Shown here: positions 1-9,293 of the stretch, in pieces
Layout of the letters: every line of letters begins with the position of its first letter
Numbering within the stretch: the first letter of the stretch is position 1
Source: Ophiostoma sp. CBS 140.51
Taxonomy: Eukaryota > Ascomycota > Sordariomycetes > Ophiostomatales > Ophiostomataceae
DNA: 64,000 nucleotides
Reading direction: 5' to 3'
Assembly: GCA_029298735.1 (NCBI GenBank)
Contig: JANSLP010000065.1
Coordinates: 62,001-126,000, forward strand
Translations under genes and position numbers: made by a program
Notes under the pieces: generated by a model
Told to the model about the DNA's origin: nothing
Database searches by the model: none
What the model saw: the letters and a program-made list of their open reading frames with translations, nothing else

Positions 1-1500
1 GCAAAGTCGGGCGCAGCCAAGGATACGGCGTCGGCTGTTGACGCGGACGTTGAAAAGTCGGCTGCTGGTGGCGATGCGGCTGACGACTTTGACGCGCCCG
101 ACGACCCGAATGTCGTCTGGTGGGACGGCCCTGATGACCCAGCCAACCCCTACAATTGGCCTACTTGGCACAAGGCGCTCAACTGCGTGCTCATCAGTGC
201 ACTTACCTTCATCACGCCATTGGCATCGTCCATCTTTGCACCCGGTGTGCCCGCTCTCATGGCCGAGTTCAAGAGCGACAGCAATGAGCTGGCGGCCTTT
301 GTTGTGTCTGTGTACGTGTTGGGCTTTGCGTTCGGCCCGCTGCTGATCGCACCCATGTCCGAGATTTACGGCCGCAACATTGTCTACCACGTCTGCAACG
401 TCTGCTTTATCGCTTTCGTCGTCGGCTGTGCTCTGGCCCCTTCTCTCAACACTCTGATCGCCTTCCGTTTCCTGTCAGGTGTCTTTGGCTCTTGCCCGCT
501 GACCAACGGCGGCGGCTCCATTGCCGACATGGTCTCCCAAGAACACCGTGGTGCCGCCATGGCTAGTTTTGCTGTCGGTCCGCTGCTGGGCCCGATTATC
601 GGTCCCGTCGCTGGTGGTTTCCTGGCTAGTGCCAAGGGCTGGCGCTGGGTGTTTTGGCTGATTGTCATAATCGCTGGCTTTTTGTCTGTTGTCTTCTTCT
701 TCTCTATGCGCGAGACCTACGCGCCCCTGCTGCTCGAGCGCAAGACGCGCCGCCTTCGCAAAGAGACGGGCAACCAGCAGCTCCGGAGCAAGCTTGATGC
801 CGGTCTCACATCCAAGGACTACTTCAAGCGCGGCATCTTCCGCCCGCTCAAGATGTTAGCGTTCTCGCCCATCAACCTCATCTTTGCTCTGTACATGGCC
901 GTTGTCTACGGCTACCTGTACTTGATGTTCACGTCGGTCACCGAGGTCTTTGAGACCACCTACGGCTTCGGCACCAACACCGTCGGCCTGGTATACCTGG
1001 GCCTGGGCGTTGGCTCCATGGCCGGCATGGTCTTTTTCTCGGCCATGTCCGACCGCTACATTAAGAAGATGGCTGCCAAGGAGGGCCAGGGCATGAAGCC
1101 CGAGTACCGCCTGCAGATGCTCCCCCTTGGTGCTGTCCTCTTGCCCATTGGCTTCTTTATCTACGGCTGGACCGCCGAGTACCACAAGCACTGGATTGCC
1201 CCCATTATCGGCATGGTCGTCATTGGTTTCGCCAACCTGGTCATCTTCATGTCTCTGCAGCTGTATCTGGTGGATGCCTTCACGGTCTATGCTGCCTCCT
1301 CGCTCGCCGCCAATACGGTCGTCCGGTCCATTGCCGGTGCCGTGCTGCCGCTAGCCGGTCTGCAAATGTATGACAAGCTGGGTCTGGGCTGGGGCAACAG
1401 TTTACTGGGCTTCATTGCCCTGGCTCTCGTGCCGGCACCGTTCTTTATCCAAAAGTACGGCGAGTACCTGCGCAAGCGCTTCGAGATTAAGGATCTGTAA
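1..1500 (+). CDS. MFS transporter, DHA1 (drug:H+ antiporter) type, 5' partial
   Basis: The reading frame is open from base 1, so the N-terminus lies outside the window; about 499 residues are visible and end at a TAA. The visible N-terminus is acidic and cytosolic-looking and leads into an NPYNWP motif, which is typical just before TM1 of fungal DHA1 multidrug transporters. The loop after TM2 carries the MSEIYGR form of MFS signature A, and the TM5 region reads GPLLGPIIGP, the antiporter motif C. A basic central loop (KTRRLRK and following) separates the two six-helix halves. Family knowledge: these plasma-membrane proteins export drugs, fungicides or polyamines using the proton gradient. The substrate cannot be read from sequence. 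No intron is seen in the visible part. The family call is firm; the specific role is not. Confidence 0.9.
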   Translation, partial: AKSGAAKDTASAVDADVEKSAAGGDAADDFDAPDDPNVVWWDGPDDPANPYNWPTWHKALNCVLISALTFITPLASSIFAPGVPALMAEFKSDSNELAAFVVSVYVLGFAFGPLLIAPMSEIYGRNIVYHVCNVCFIAFVVGCALAPSLNTLIAFRFLSGVFGSCPLTNGGGSIADMVSQEHRGAAMASFAVGPLLGPIIGPVAGGFLASAKGWRWVFWLIVIIAGFLSVVFFFSMRETYAPLLLERKTRRLRKETGNQQLRSKLDAGLTSKDYFKRGIFRPLKMLAFSPINLIFALYMAVVYGYLYLMFTSVTEVFETTYGFGTNTVGLVYLGLGVGSMAGMVFFSAMSDRYIKKMAAKEGQGMKPEYRLQMLPLGAVLLPIGFFIYGWTAEYHKHWIAPIIGMVVIGFANLVIFMSLQLYLVDAFTVYAASSLAANTVVRSIAGAVLPLAGLQMYDKLGLGWGNSLLGFIALALVPAPFFIQKYGEYLRKRFEIKDL

Positions 1501-4250
1501 ACTCAGAAAGGCGTTGAAATATACATAGCTATCCATTCCGTTCATTGCATTTGCTTTCTTTTCCTTTTCATTAGCTTCATTTGTCTTTTCTTTCTTCTCT
1601 TCATTGCATATTCATTACCCGTATATACATCTAGATAACTAGACATAACATTTTGGAAAATAATAGCATAACATCATTTTGTCATCATTTGAGCTACCTC
1701 TTGCGCCTTCCATTTGCGTGACAAAGAGCGATGGGCACCATCAATGCCTTGAGGACATGTCGATCCAAGGACCAACAAATTCCGGTAAAATAAAAACAAG
1801 GAGTGAGTGATGCCCAGACAGCATTGGTGATGTGCGTCTGGCCTATGCTTGCATATCCAGCAGAAGTAAAATCAGATCCGGGTCGAGACTTGAGCTGCAT
1901 CCACTCGCCAGATCATCAACAGTGGACCCGACCGAAGAGAAATCAAGAGGATAGAAAATCAGTTTCTAGCCACTTCTTTCTTTTTCTGTTTGTTTCTACA
2001 ATGATTTTAGCCATTCCAGAAATGCAGACTTGGTGGACAGCCGACAAACAAGAGAAGAACGATGCTCGCGATCTGCTGTGTTTGTCGTCAAACAACATAT
2101 GGCTATTGATTGTCACTTCGTGCGGCGTATTTTTGGTCCAACCCAACACAGGTTTTGTTATTTCTGTTCATATTTTTCGTCAACAGGGAACATCGTCCAA
2201 AGAACGAGACGAGGCACGGAACATAGCTCTCCGACACAAAGTACGATTTTCCACAACAAAAGACAGGACGACACATGGTGCTTGAAGACCAGAGAGAAAG
2301 CAGATGAAAATAAGCATAACAGACATCGCTGTTCTTCATTTCGTCATTTCACCAGAAACGTCCCTTATTTTTGCACCATTGTTATGCGTTTTTTGTTGTC
2401 GTCGCCGCTGCCGTTGTCGTCGGATATTTCGACTTTTGTCTGTCTTTGCCATAGTCCTGTCGCTGGTTTTCTCAATTGACCGCCGTCTCAGCATGTGTCT
2501 CGGATCGTGTTTGATCGGTGCTGTTTTCTGTCGTCTTTTGTTGTTGATCGACATTTGTGCCGCGTTTTTTAGTCTTGGCATTGTTTAGGCGGTTTAGGGC
2601 GCTGACGCTCACTGACGCTCACTGACAATCTCTGACAACCTCTGACAACTGCCAACACTTACTAAATATCAACTACACGGGCCTTGCCGCCGCTAGTCCA
2701 CGCCAGTCTCTACTAATGGCAGGAACGACTGAAAGTGTCAACCGTCAAAAGCCAACAACAACAATGACATTTTGTCACTTGGTTACTCCATAAATCATGC
2801 TTAATTCTTATTTCAGTTACTTCATGGTTTTTCTTTTCAACTTTGGTGAGTACGTCTTCATCATCGCCCGCCAAGTTAAACGTTCTGGCCCACAAAAGAG
2901 AAGATCCTACCAGCTGCTTCTTTGTATGGCCAGAATGGATCACAGAGACAGAAGCGGCGCCTCTCATGAATTGTTTCGTCACATCCTCGAAGAGCATTAT
3001 GTCTAGAAATTGACTTCTACATCGTGACATTGTTCTCAGTTTGTGAACAGATAATACTACACCGTTTCGAGCGAGAGTGACCTACTACCACCATGCATCG
3101 TTCTAGAAAACAATATCGTTAACTCGTGAGCACGGCAGAGGGGTTGCAACGTCTCACGGCTTCTAGGATTTCCGTTTAGAATGCTTGCAGAGAGTGGCCC
3201 GTTTGACGATACATCGATCGTATCACACTTCTTTTTCTTTTCTCTTTCTGCAATGTCTGCCCTATCATCTGTAACCCCCGCGCTCCTTCGGCTCGACCTC
3301 TCTTGTTTCCCCGGCCCCTGTCGACTTGCCCCTCTGCTTCCTCACATACTAAGTGGCCATCTAAAGCGCTTTTGGTCTGACATGCCCCTGCTTGCTCCCC
3401 GGAAATTGACCATAACAGGCAGACTTGGCAGAACAGCACGCAATAATCGAGGCAGGGGGAGAAACAAAAGGTACGCATGGATGTCTTTCAGACGTCCAAC
3501 AGCTGTTTTAGCCAAGAGAATAGAGTCTGTCATTGTACCTCGTGGTTTTGCATTCTCGTGTTTCTATCGTCTTTTCAAGTAATGGTCAATACTCTGGCCC
3601 TTGGGACTTAAACACTTGAGCTTTTGTTTGCTCAGCCTTCCTCGCTTCCACTTACATCTTCTTCCGCCTAAATTTGACACAAGAACAAATGCCAACGTGG
3701 TCTAGACACAGACACGGCAGGACATACCATCCCGTTTTGGTTGAGCCGTAATTACACTTTGGAATCTGCAGTGAGAAAAGTCTAGATTTTACATTCTTTT
3801 TCTGGCGCAATCCGGGTCATTGGTACAGTTGGTCTGGGCCTTGTTTTAGCCTCACACCCCCTGGACGTTGCCGCACAGCGAGCCTCAAGAAACTGCATCG
3901 GAATCTCCATCCGCGACATGCACCTTCAGCCCCTTTGCCATGCTCACCTTCCAGCTGAATGACGTCAAAACCATCCTCTTTGACACACGCCCTGTTCTTC
4001 GTCCCAAGCCAAGTCGTCAGGCAACTGTCAACAGTCAACTCAACATCCAGTCGAGCTGTATGATCGTCACTCCTTTGCCCTTCACCGGGCTGCCGGTTGC
4101 TCGGCTATCTTGTCAAGGGAGACTCCTGTCAAATTTTGCACCCCGTTTCTTCAGAGTTGAGGTGACCCATTGTGTCGTTTCCCATCCTTTCCCCTGCCGT
4201 GCCCATCGTGGAGTCTCTTGCTCATCATGATCTCGACCCAAGCAAATCAG
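1501..4250. other. Gene-free spacer, 2.7 kb
   Basis: This stretch holds the 3' end of the MFS gene and the upstream region of the secreted-protein gene. Only short unrelated open frames occur on either strand; none has a recognisable domain, a good start context or plausible splice signals. It contains T-rich and AT-rich tracts and a perfect-period 10-bp array at 2601-2650, listed separately. Confidence 0.5.
2601..2650. repeat. Tandem decamer array, five units sharing CTGAC
   Basis: Five consecutive 10-bp units are seen: gctgacgctc, actgacgctc, actgacaatc, tctgacaacc, tctgacaact. Bases 2-6 of each unit are always CTGAC, and the flanking bases drift gradually from first to last. The period is close to one helical turn. 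No gene overlaps it. Confidence 0.8.
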
Positions 4251-4257
4251 TATATAA
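4251..4257 (+). promoter_or_regulatory. TATA box of the secreted Ala-rich protein gene
   Basis: A TATATAAAGG sequence lies about 245 bp before the chosen ATG and is followed by a long C/T-rich leader, the usual arrangement in filamentous ascomycetes. A canonical TATA box fits a highly or conditionally expressed gene, but this is inference. Confidence 0.55.
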
Positions 4258-4499
4258 AGGTCATTTACCCGGCCTCCTTCCCACGATATTCTTCTTTCGC
4301 TTTTCTCTTCTCATCAACAACTTCTTTTCTCTTCTTCAGTCTTTACCAATAGTTCTGTGAACTAGTTTCTTTCTCTTCTTTTGTCATTCTTTATTTACTT
4401 TATTTGTACTTTACACTCTTTACACCGCTAGCCGGTCTTGCATTCTTTCTTCTTTATCCTGTCCATTTTAACCACTTTTCACCTTTTGCACTTTTCAAA

Positions 4500-5570
4500 A
4501 TGCACTCCCAGACGTTGTTTGTTGCCGCTCTTGCGGTTGTGGCCGAGGCCCGCTTCGGTAAGGAACAGGTCCCCGTCGCCGCTGTCGCCGCCCTCACCAA
4601 CCGCGGCAACCCCGGTGATGCTGGCACGCTCTCCGGCCAGGTGCCGGGTGTTCTGCTGGCTGGCGCCAACGCCTGCGCCAAGCTCACGCTGGCCGACACC
4701 ATTGTCACCACGCTCGGTAGCACGGCTGATGTGCTGGCCGCTGCTGCTGCCCTTGTCGGTGCCGAGAAAAACTTCAACCCCTTTGCCGTCTCGGTCCCCG
4801 CTCTGTGTTCCGACGCCACTCTGCCCGTCACCGAGGCCCTGCGCGGCATTGTCCCTCTGGTCGACCCCGCCGTCACCGGCAGCGATGTCGAGAACGCCAA
4901 CGCGGCTTCGTCGCTGATCAACCCCTTCGTTGCCGGTGGTCTCAGCGTCGCTGATGTCGCTGCTGCCAACGGTTTCACCAACTTCACCACCCAGGCTGCT
5001 GATGGCTCGACCGGTGCCGCTGTGGCCGGTAACGCTGGTGCTGCCGCTTCGGGCACGGCTGTGGCCTCTGCCTCTACTGTTGCTACTACCCTGGTGACGT
5101 CTACTGTCGCTGCTGCCGCTACCGCCTCGGTCGCTGCCGTCTCTGTCGGTGCTGCCGGCGCTTCTTCCTCCACGGGTGCTGCCGGTGCTGTCGTCAACGG
5201 CGTCCAGCAGTCCACCATTGCCGGTCTCGATTTCGGTCTTTGCGTGCCCACCATCAAGTTCGAGGCCGGTCTCGACGGTCGCAAGGACACCGAGTTCACC
5301 TTCCAGGCCATCGACCCGCTCGTTAACAAGGGCCAGGAGGAAGCTCTTAACCCAAACATTATCACCAACCGCATCACCGACCAGCTGACTAATGTCTGCA
5401 ACGCCAACCAGGCGGCCAAGGACGCGGCAAAGGCGGCACAGGCACAGATCCAGGCGCTGGGCACCAAGGACCAGTCGACGGCCGACGCGTGGAACACGGC
5501 TCTGGGCTTCGCCGGCACCAACACGAACCCCGACAACGCGCCCCAGCCCGGCCTCGTCGGTCACACTTAA
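4500..5570 (+). CDS. Secreted Ala/Val/Ser-rich cell-surface protein, function unknown
   Basis: An intronless gene of 356 codons. I start at the ATG at 4500 rather than the in-frame ATG at 4404, because the later one immediately opens a signal peptide (MHSQTLFVAALAVVAEA, cleavage likely after AEA) and the stretch before it is a T-rich leader. The mature protein has a conserved-looking N-terminal half with Cys in ACAKL and ALCSD, a low-complexity Ala/Val/Ser/Thr spacer (roughly residues 170-240), and a C-terminal block beginning LDFGLCVP and containing the fourth Cys (NVCNAN). No GPI signal, membrane segment or catalytic motif is seen. This layout matches fungal secreted or cell-wall proteins that carry no assigned function. 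Codon use is strongly GC-biased, so both antisense frames are open by chance. Confidence 0.85.
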   Translation: MHSQTLFVAALAVVAEARFGKEQVPVAAVAALTNRGNPGDAGTLSGQVPGVLLAGANACAKLTLADTIVTTLGSTADVLAAAAALVGAEKNFNPFAVSVPALCSDATLPVTEALRGIVPLVDPAVTGSDVENANAASSLINPFVAGGLSVADVAAANGFTNFTTQAADGSTGAAVAGNAGAAASGTAVASASTVATTLVTSTVAAAATASVAAVSVGAAGASSSTGAAGAVVNGVQQSTIAGLDFGLCVPTIKFEAGLDGRKDTEFTFQAIDPLVNKGQEEALNPNIITNRITDQLTNVCNANQAAKDAAKAAQAQIQALGTKDQSTADAWNTALGFAGTNTNPDNAPQPGLVGHT

Positions 5571-5961
5571 GTGAACATTGCGAAACAGTGTGAACGAAAA
5601 GTGATGGCTCGTTTGTTCTGGCGTTTGGTTTGGGGAAAGGCAGCCGCTCGGTCGTGCTGCACTCGGGCAGGGCCTGTTGTGTTCTGTACTGGTACGGTCT
5701 CGCGTCTTGTGTAAGGTCTTTCGTACGGTTTGACGACTTATGCCTTCGGAGGTCTGTACTTGTACTTTTTCGGATTTTCGGTTGTTTTGGGCGACGATTT
5801 GGGGTTTTTTTCGGCGACGGGCGTTTCTTCTTGGCGTTTTTTTTGTGGACTTTCATGGTGTCTGATTTTCTTTCTTTTCTTTTTCTTTTTCTCTAGCCAT
5901 AGAAACATAGCAAATGGATGTTCCTTGGTCAGACATTCTTCTTCGATGCTGCCGACTGTGA
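5571..5961. other. Spacer and 3' UTR
   Basis: A T-rich stretch after the stop codon of the secreted-protein gene, probably its 3' UTR and terminator region. No coding sequence was recognised. It ends where the minus-strand amidase relic begins. Confidence 0.5.
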
Positions 5962-6513
5962 TTAACCGCGCAAGTGCTCCAACCGTCTCTCTTCGGCCTG
6001 GTCTCTTGTCTTGGTCCAGTCCTCAATCACTGCACACAGTTTGACGAGGGACGCCTCATCATACTTGCGGGCGATAGCAGAAACACCATAGGGCACATTA
6101 AGTCCCGACGCCACCAACCTCCCTGTGTCGTTATGCTTGACCTTGGGAGAGTCCCGGTACCCGAGTGGCACCGTAATTTGAGGGTGTCCTTCACATCCAG
6201 CAAAAAAGTTAACAGCGCTGGCGTTGGTTGGCAGCAGCAAAACATCGACGGGCTCGTGCGTGTTGAAGCCGTGTGGACGCTCAGGACCACCTTTGATGCC
6301 GTCCAGCGCACCCTGAATGCCGCCCGGGTTCGCAAAGTAGGCTGCGTTTTCCTTGGCCGCCTCGAACGCTGGCGAGCCGCGTGTGATTCGCTTCGTTTGG
6401 ACGAGACGCTCAATGTTGCGACGAGGTAGGCCGTCATCTGTGGTGCTCTCCTTTTTGGCTTCTTCCTTGTCCTCAGGCTCCTCTTCTTTTTCTTTTAGCT
6501 TTTTTTTTTTTTT
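5962..6513 (-). pseudogene. Amidase-signature family relic, C-terminal fragment only
   Basis: Reading minus from 6513 to a stop at 5962-5964 gives about 183 codons with no ATG. The frame is closed upstream by a TAA at 6514-6516, beside a 16-base T run. The translation resembles the C-terminal third of fungal amidases: RRNIERLVQT near the start, then FEAAKENAAYF, DVLLLPTNAS, a glycine-rich loop followed by HPQITVPLGY, LNVPYGVSAI and ARKYDEASL, ending in a helix typical of the family's C-terminus. The Ser-cisSer-Lys catalytic triad lies in the N-terminal two thirds of the family and is absent. Only about 500 AT-rich bases separate the fragment from the tyrosinase 3' end, too little for the missing 350 or more residues. 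I read it as a truncated, non-functional gene. A 3' exon joined over a very long intron is less likely. Confidence 0.7.
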
Positions 6514-6516
6514 TTA

Positions 6517-7018
6517 CTTTTTAACTTTCTGTTTATCTCCTATATCACTTACCTGCGTCGCATTTTTTTAATTTCTTGATTTTCACTGGCAGTTATTTTA
6601 TTCTCTATTTTCTTTTGCATCAAGTGGACATATAAAAAGTTATGGAGTGGCTGCGATTGCATTACCACTGAATCTCACCAGCACTTTGCTCTTTGTTTTA
6701 ATCTTTGGGGTGTCAAGCCTTGCTACATTTTATTATATATCAGTACATAAATAAATACGAGCATTTCTATTATAATATCTTTTTTTTTATCCAGCAACGG
6801 AATAAAGGTGTAGATTTTTTTATTGACTATTTTCACCTCGTCCCCTCTATTGGTTCTCCCACCCTCTATGCAAGTCGGGTGTTCCCCGTAACTTGTTTAA
6901 TATTTTAATGATCCACCTTGAACGAACAATGGTTCTTAACAAAAGAAACACACCTGAAACTACTGAATATAAATCAGCGCAAAAAGAAGAAAATCTCTGC
7001 AAACCGCCCCCCATGTTC
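6517..7018. other. AT-rich, decayed-looking spacer
   Basis: About 500 bp markedly richer in A and T than the surrounding coding sequence, with T homopolymers and no supported gene. It sits where the missing part of the amidase would be expected. It may be mutated leftover sequence; RIP-type mutation is possible but cannot be shown from one copy. Confidence 0.45.
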
Positions 7019-9293
7019 TTAGATTAGATCAAAATGGAATTCAACCTCGCCCCAACGAGGCAGCTCTTCGGCGCTCGACGGCACTTGCACGCACGAGCTG
7101 ACAATCATGATGCCCAGCCCGGCCACGTCCTCTGGCTCGACAACCACTCCATCGGCCATGATGATGCCGTAGTGCAGGTTCTTGAGCAGGTATGGCTCCA
7201 CATCCTGGGGCTCCAAGCTGGCCAGCTCTCCGCTGCCAACCTTTTGTGCCAGAGCCGATGTCAATGGAATAGTGCCCGACGTGTGGCCGGCACTCATGTC
7301 CATACCCGCCATGGCTCCGCCGGGGGACGCAAACACGCTCATAGTTCCGACAAGGTTCGACGTATAGGACCATGTCGTCGTGTCGATCGGAACTTCACCC
7401 AGAAACAGATCGATGAAGAAAGTACTGTTGAGGGCCTGCTTCTTGGCGTGGATGTTGGCGACCCATTCGCGGTACTCGGAATCTACGACGACAGACGGTG
7501 GTGGATGTTTGGTCTCTGTAAGGCTCCAAGGGCGCGGGCGGGCGTCATGAACTGTATGGTGGTCACTTGACCGGTCATCAACCCATGTCCCGTGCGGTGC
7601 ATTGACACCTCGCGTAGATTTGCGGATTGATCTCTTCGTATTCCCACCGTCCTGATTCATGATCCCAAGAGATGCCGGGCTCGACGAACCGTAAAGGTGA
7701 TTGATGAGGACGGCCGCTTGAGCTTGCGCCGTGGTGTTCTGAACCATCAAGCTCTCACGGGTAAATTCGACCATGTCATCGTAGGTATACCCAAAGACGC
7801 CCATATCCCGAACATCGTCCGAAGTCCAGAATGTGCCATTGTAGTCCTTGAAAAATGGCGTGAGGGATGTCTGAGAATCTTGGATTTCACCCTGAGCGGT
7901 TGTGTAGCTGGCAAGGGCCGAAGCTGTCGGCATCACCCACGAGTCCGGATTCAGGACCTGCCACAGAGCGAAAACGCGGTCGACCATAGCATGGTGTAAA
8001 AAGAAGATGGGATCGAAGGCCGAGAAGGGGATCCAAGCCATGTGGCCCTGGAGACCGGTGAGCGTATGGATCGTGTCGTGAAGAGACTCGAGCGAGTCGT
8101 ACTTGGCACTCGAAGATGTGGGGATCCAAGCCTCATTGCTAAAGGTGCTGTAGTTCTGGTAGTTCGAGAACAAGTTGTAGAGCCGTTGCTGAATGGATGG
8201 GAAATTCTGGTTGAGAGCGAGAGAGACGGCAGTGTTGTTGGATCCGGCCGACGAGTTTTGTGCAGTGGGTGCCCGAACGGTCGTCAGCCACAGGTCGTAC
8301 TGACAGCCGTTGAATTAGTTTAGCGTTCTCTATCAGTAGCACAACAGTACTGACATCCTAATTGGGCTTGATCAATACATACCGGTGCTTCGATAAACAT
8401 AGTGGCGTTCAGCGGCTTGAAAAGGTACGTATACAGAGGATTGGCAATTCGCTGGATGCCATTCGGTCCGGATGCGTTGACATAGGGGCTGCCGCCGACG
8501 CTCATTGGGAGCACGCTCTCTCCTGTTGGCGGCTGAGCCGCCCAGTCCATATACGGAATGCGGAAGTTCATTGCGGCCGTTTGGTAGCGCTCACGTTCAG
8601 CATCATTGGGGTAGAGCGAGGCGATATACTCGACCAGGGAAAAGAGGACTTGCTGGTTGGGTAGTTAGTGATACCGTTTAAACACGGCCTTTGATTTCAG
8701 AGACTGGGCTCTTTTTTTAACTCACCTCGTAGAGAGCCAGATATGGCCGGTGCCAAGTCAGAAAGAGCTCCGAGACATGCGTACAGTATCCGGTGTTCTC
8801 GCTGCCTGGGATGGGAGCAACGCCGTTCCACTCGATCCATGGCACGCCATGAATGCCTTTTGGAGCACATTATGTTAGCAAATTCAGCATCAAATGTCAG
8901 GGCCGTGTTTCGTGTGAAGGAACGAAACATGATTAGAGACTGACCGGCAATCTGGTAGTACGAGAGAAGGTGCGATTGATCTGTGTACTGCATCAGGTTG
9001 AGGCCGAGCATGTAGAGCGTCCACATATCGGTATCCTTCTCCATCTGTCGGATTTCTTGTCGGGCGGGCATAGTGCCATTGCGGTCGCCTTTAAGGCCCC
9101 CAACAACGAAGGGGTTGTTTGTGCCATAGGTCGATCCAAAGGCACGCCGAGAGAGGTGCCCGCTCACATCGAAGCCGTAGTCGTACATCTTGCCGGCGAC
9201 CGGCGACGGAACGCAGCTGACAACAAAGATGGAGGCAACTATGAAGAAGAGCCTAGCCGCCGAGAGCGGCCAAGCTGTAGATTGGTGTCGCAT
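7019..9293 (-). CDS. Tyrosinase (polyphenol oxidase), secreted type-3 copper enzyme
   Basis: Four exons by my splicing: 9293-8945, 8856-8726, 8652-8383, 8299-7019, giving 676 aa. All three introns (88, 73 and 83 bp) are GT-AG and keep the frame. The product oxidises monophenols and o-diphenols to quinones and feeds melanin formation. The N-terminus has a hydrophobic signal segment (LFFIVASIFVV). CuA ligands are His119 (QIAGIHG), His143 in YCTH and His152 in TWHRPY; the Cys-Thr-His spacing matches the Cys-His thioether of Neurospora tyrosinase. CuB ligands are His324 and His328 (LHDTIH) and His352/353 (FFLHHAMVDR). After the catalytic domain, a linker with a KRS site near residue 460 leads to a tyrosinase C-terminal domain (ALNSTFFIDLFLG), which family knowledge says shields the active site until removed by proteolysis. 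The short final exons would be missed without splicing. Confidence 0.93.

Noticed and set aside
4454..5564. Two minus-strand frames of about 360 codons over the secreted-protein gene
   Set aside because: They mirror the GC-biased third codon positions of the real gene, are Ala/Ser/Gly/Val-rich without domains, and the plus strand has a signal peptide and TATA box.
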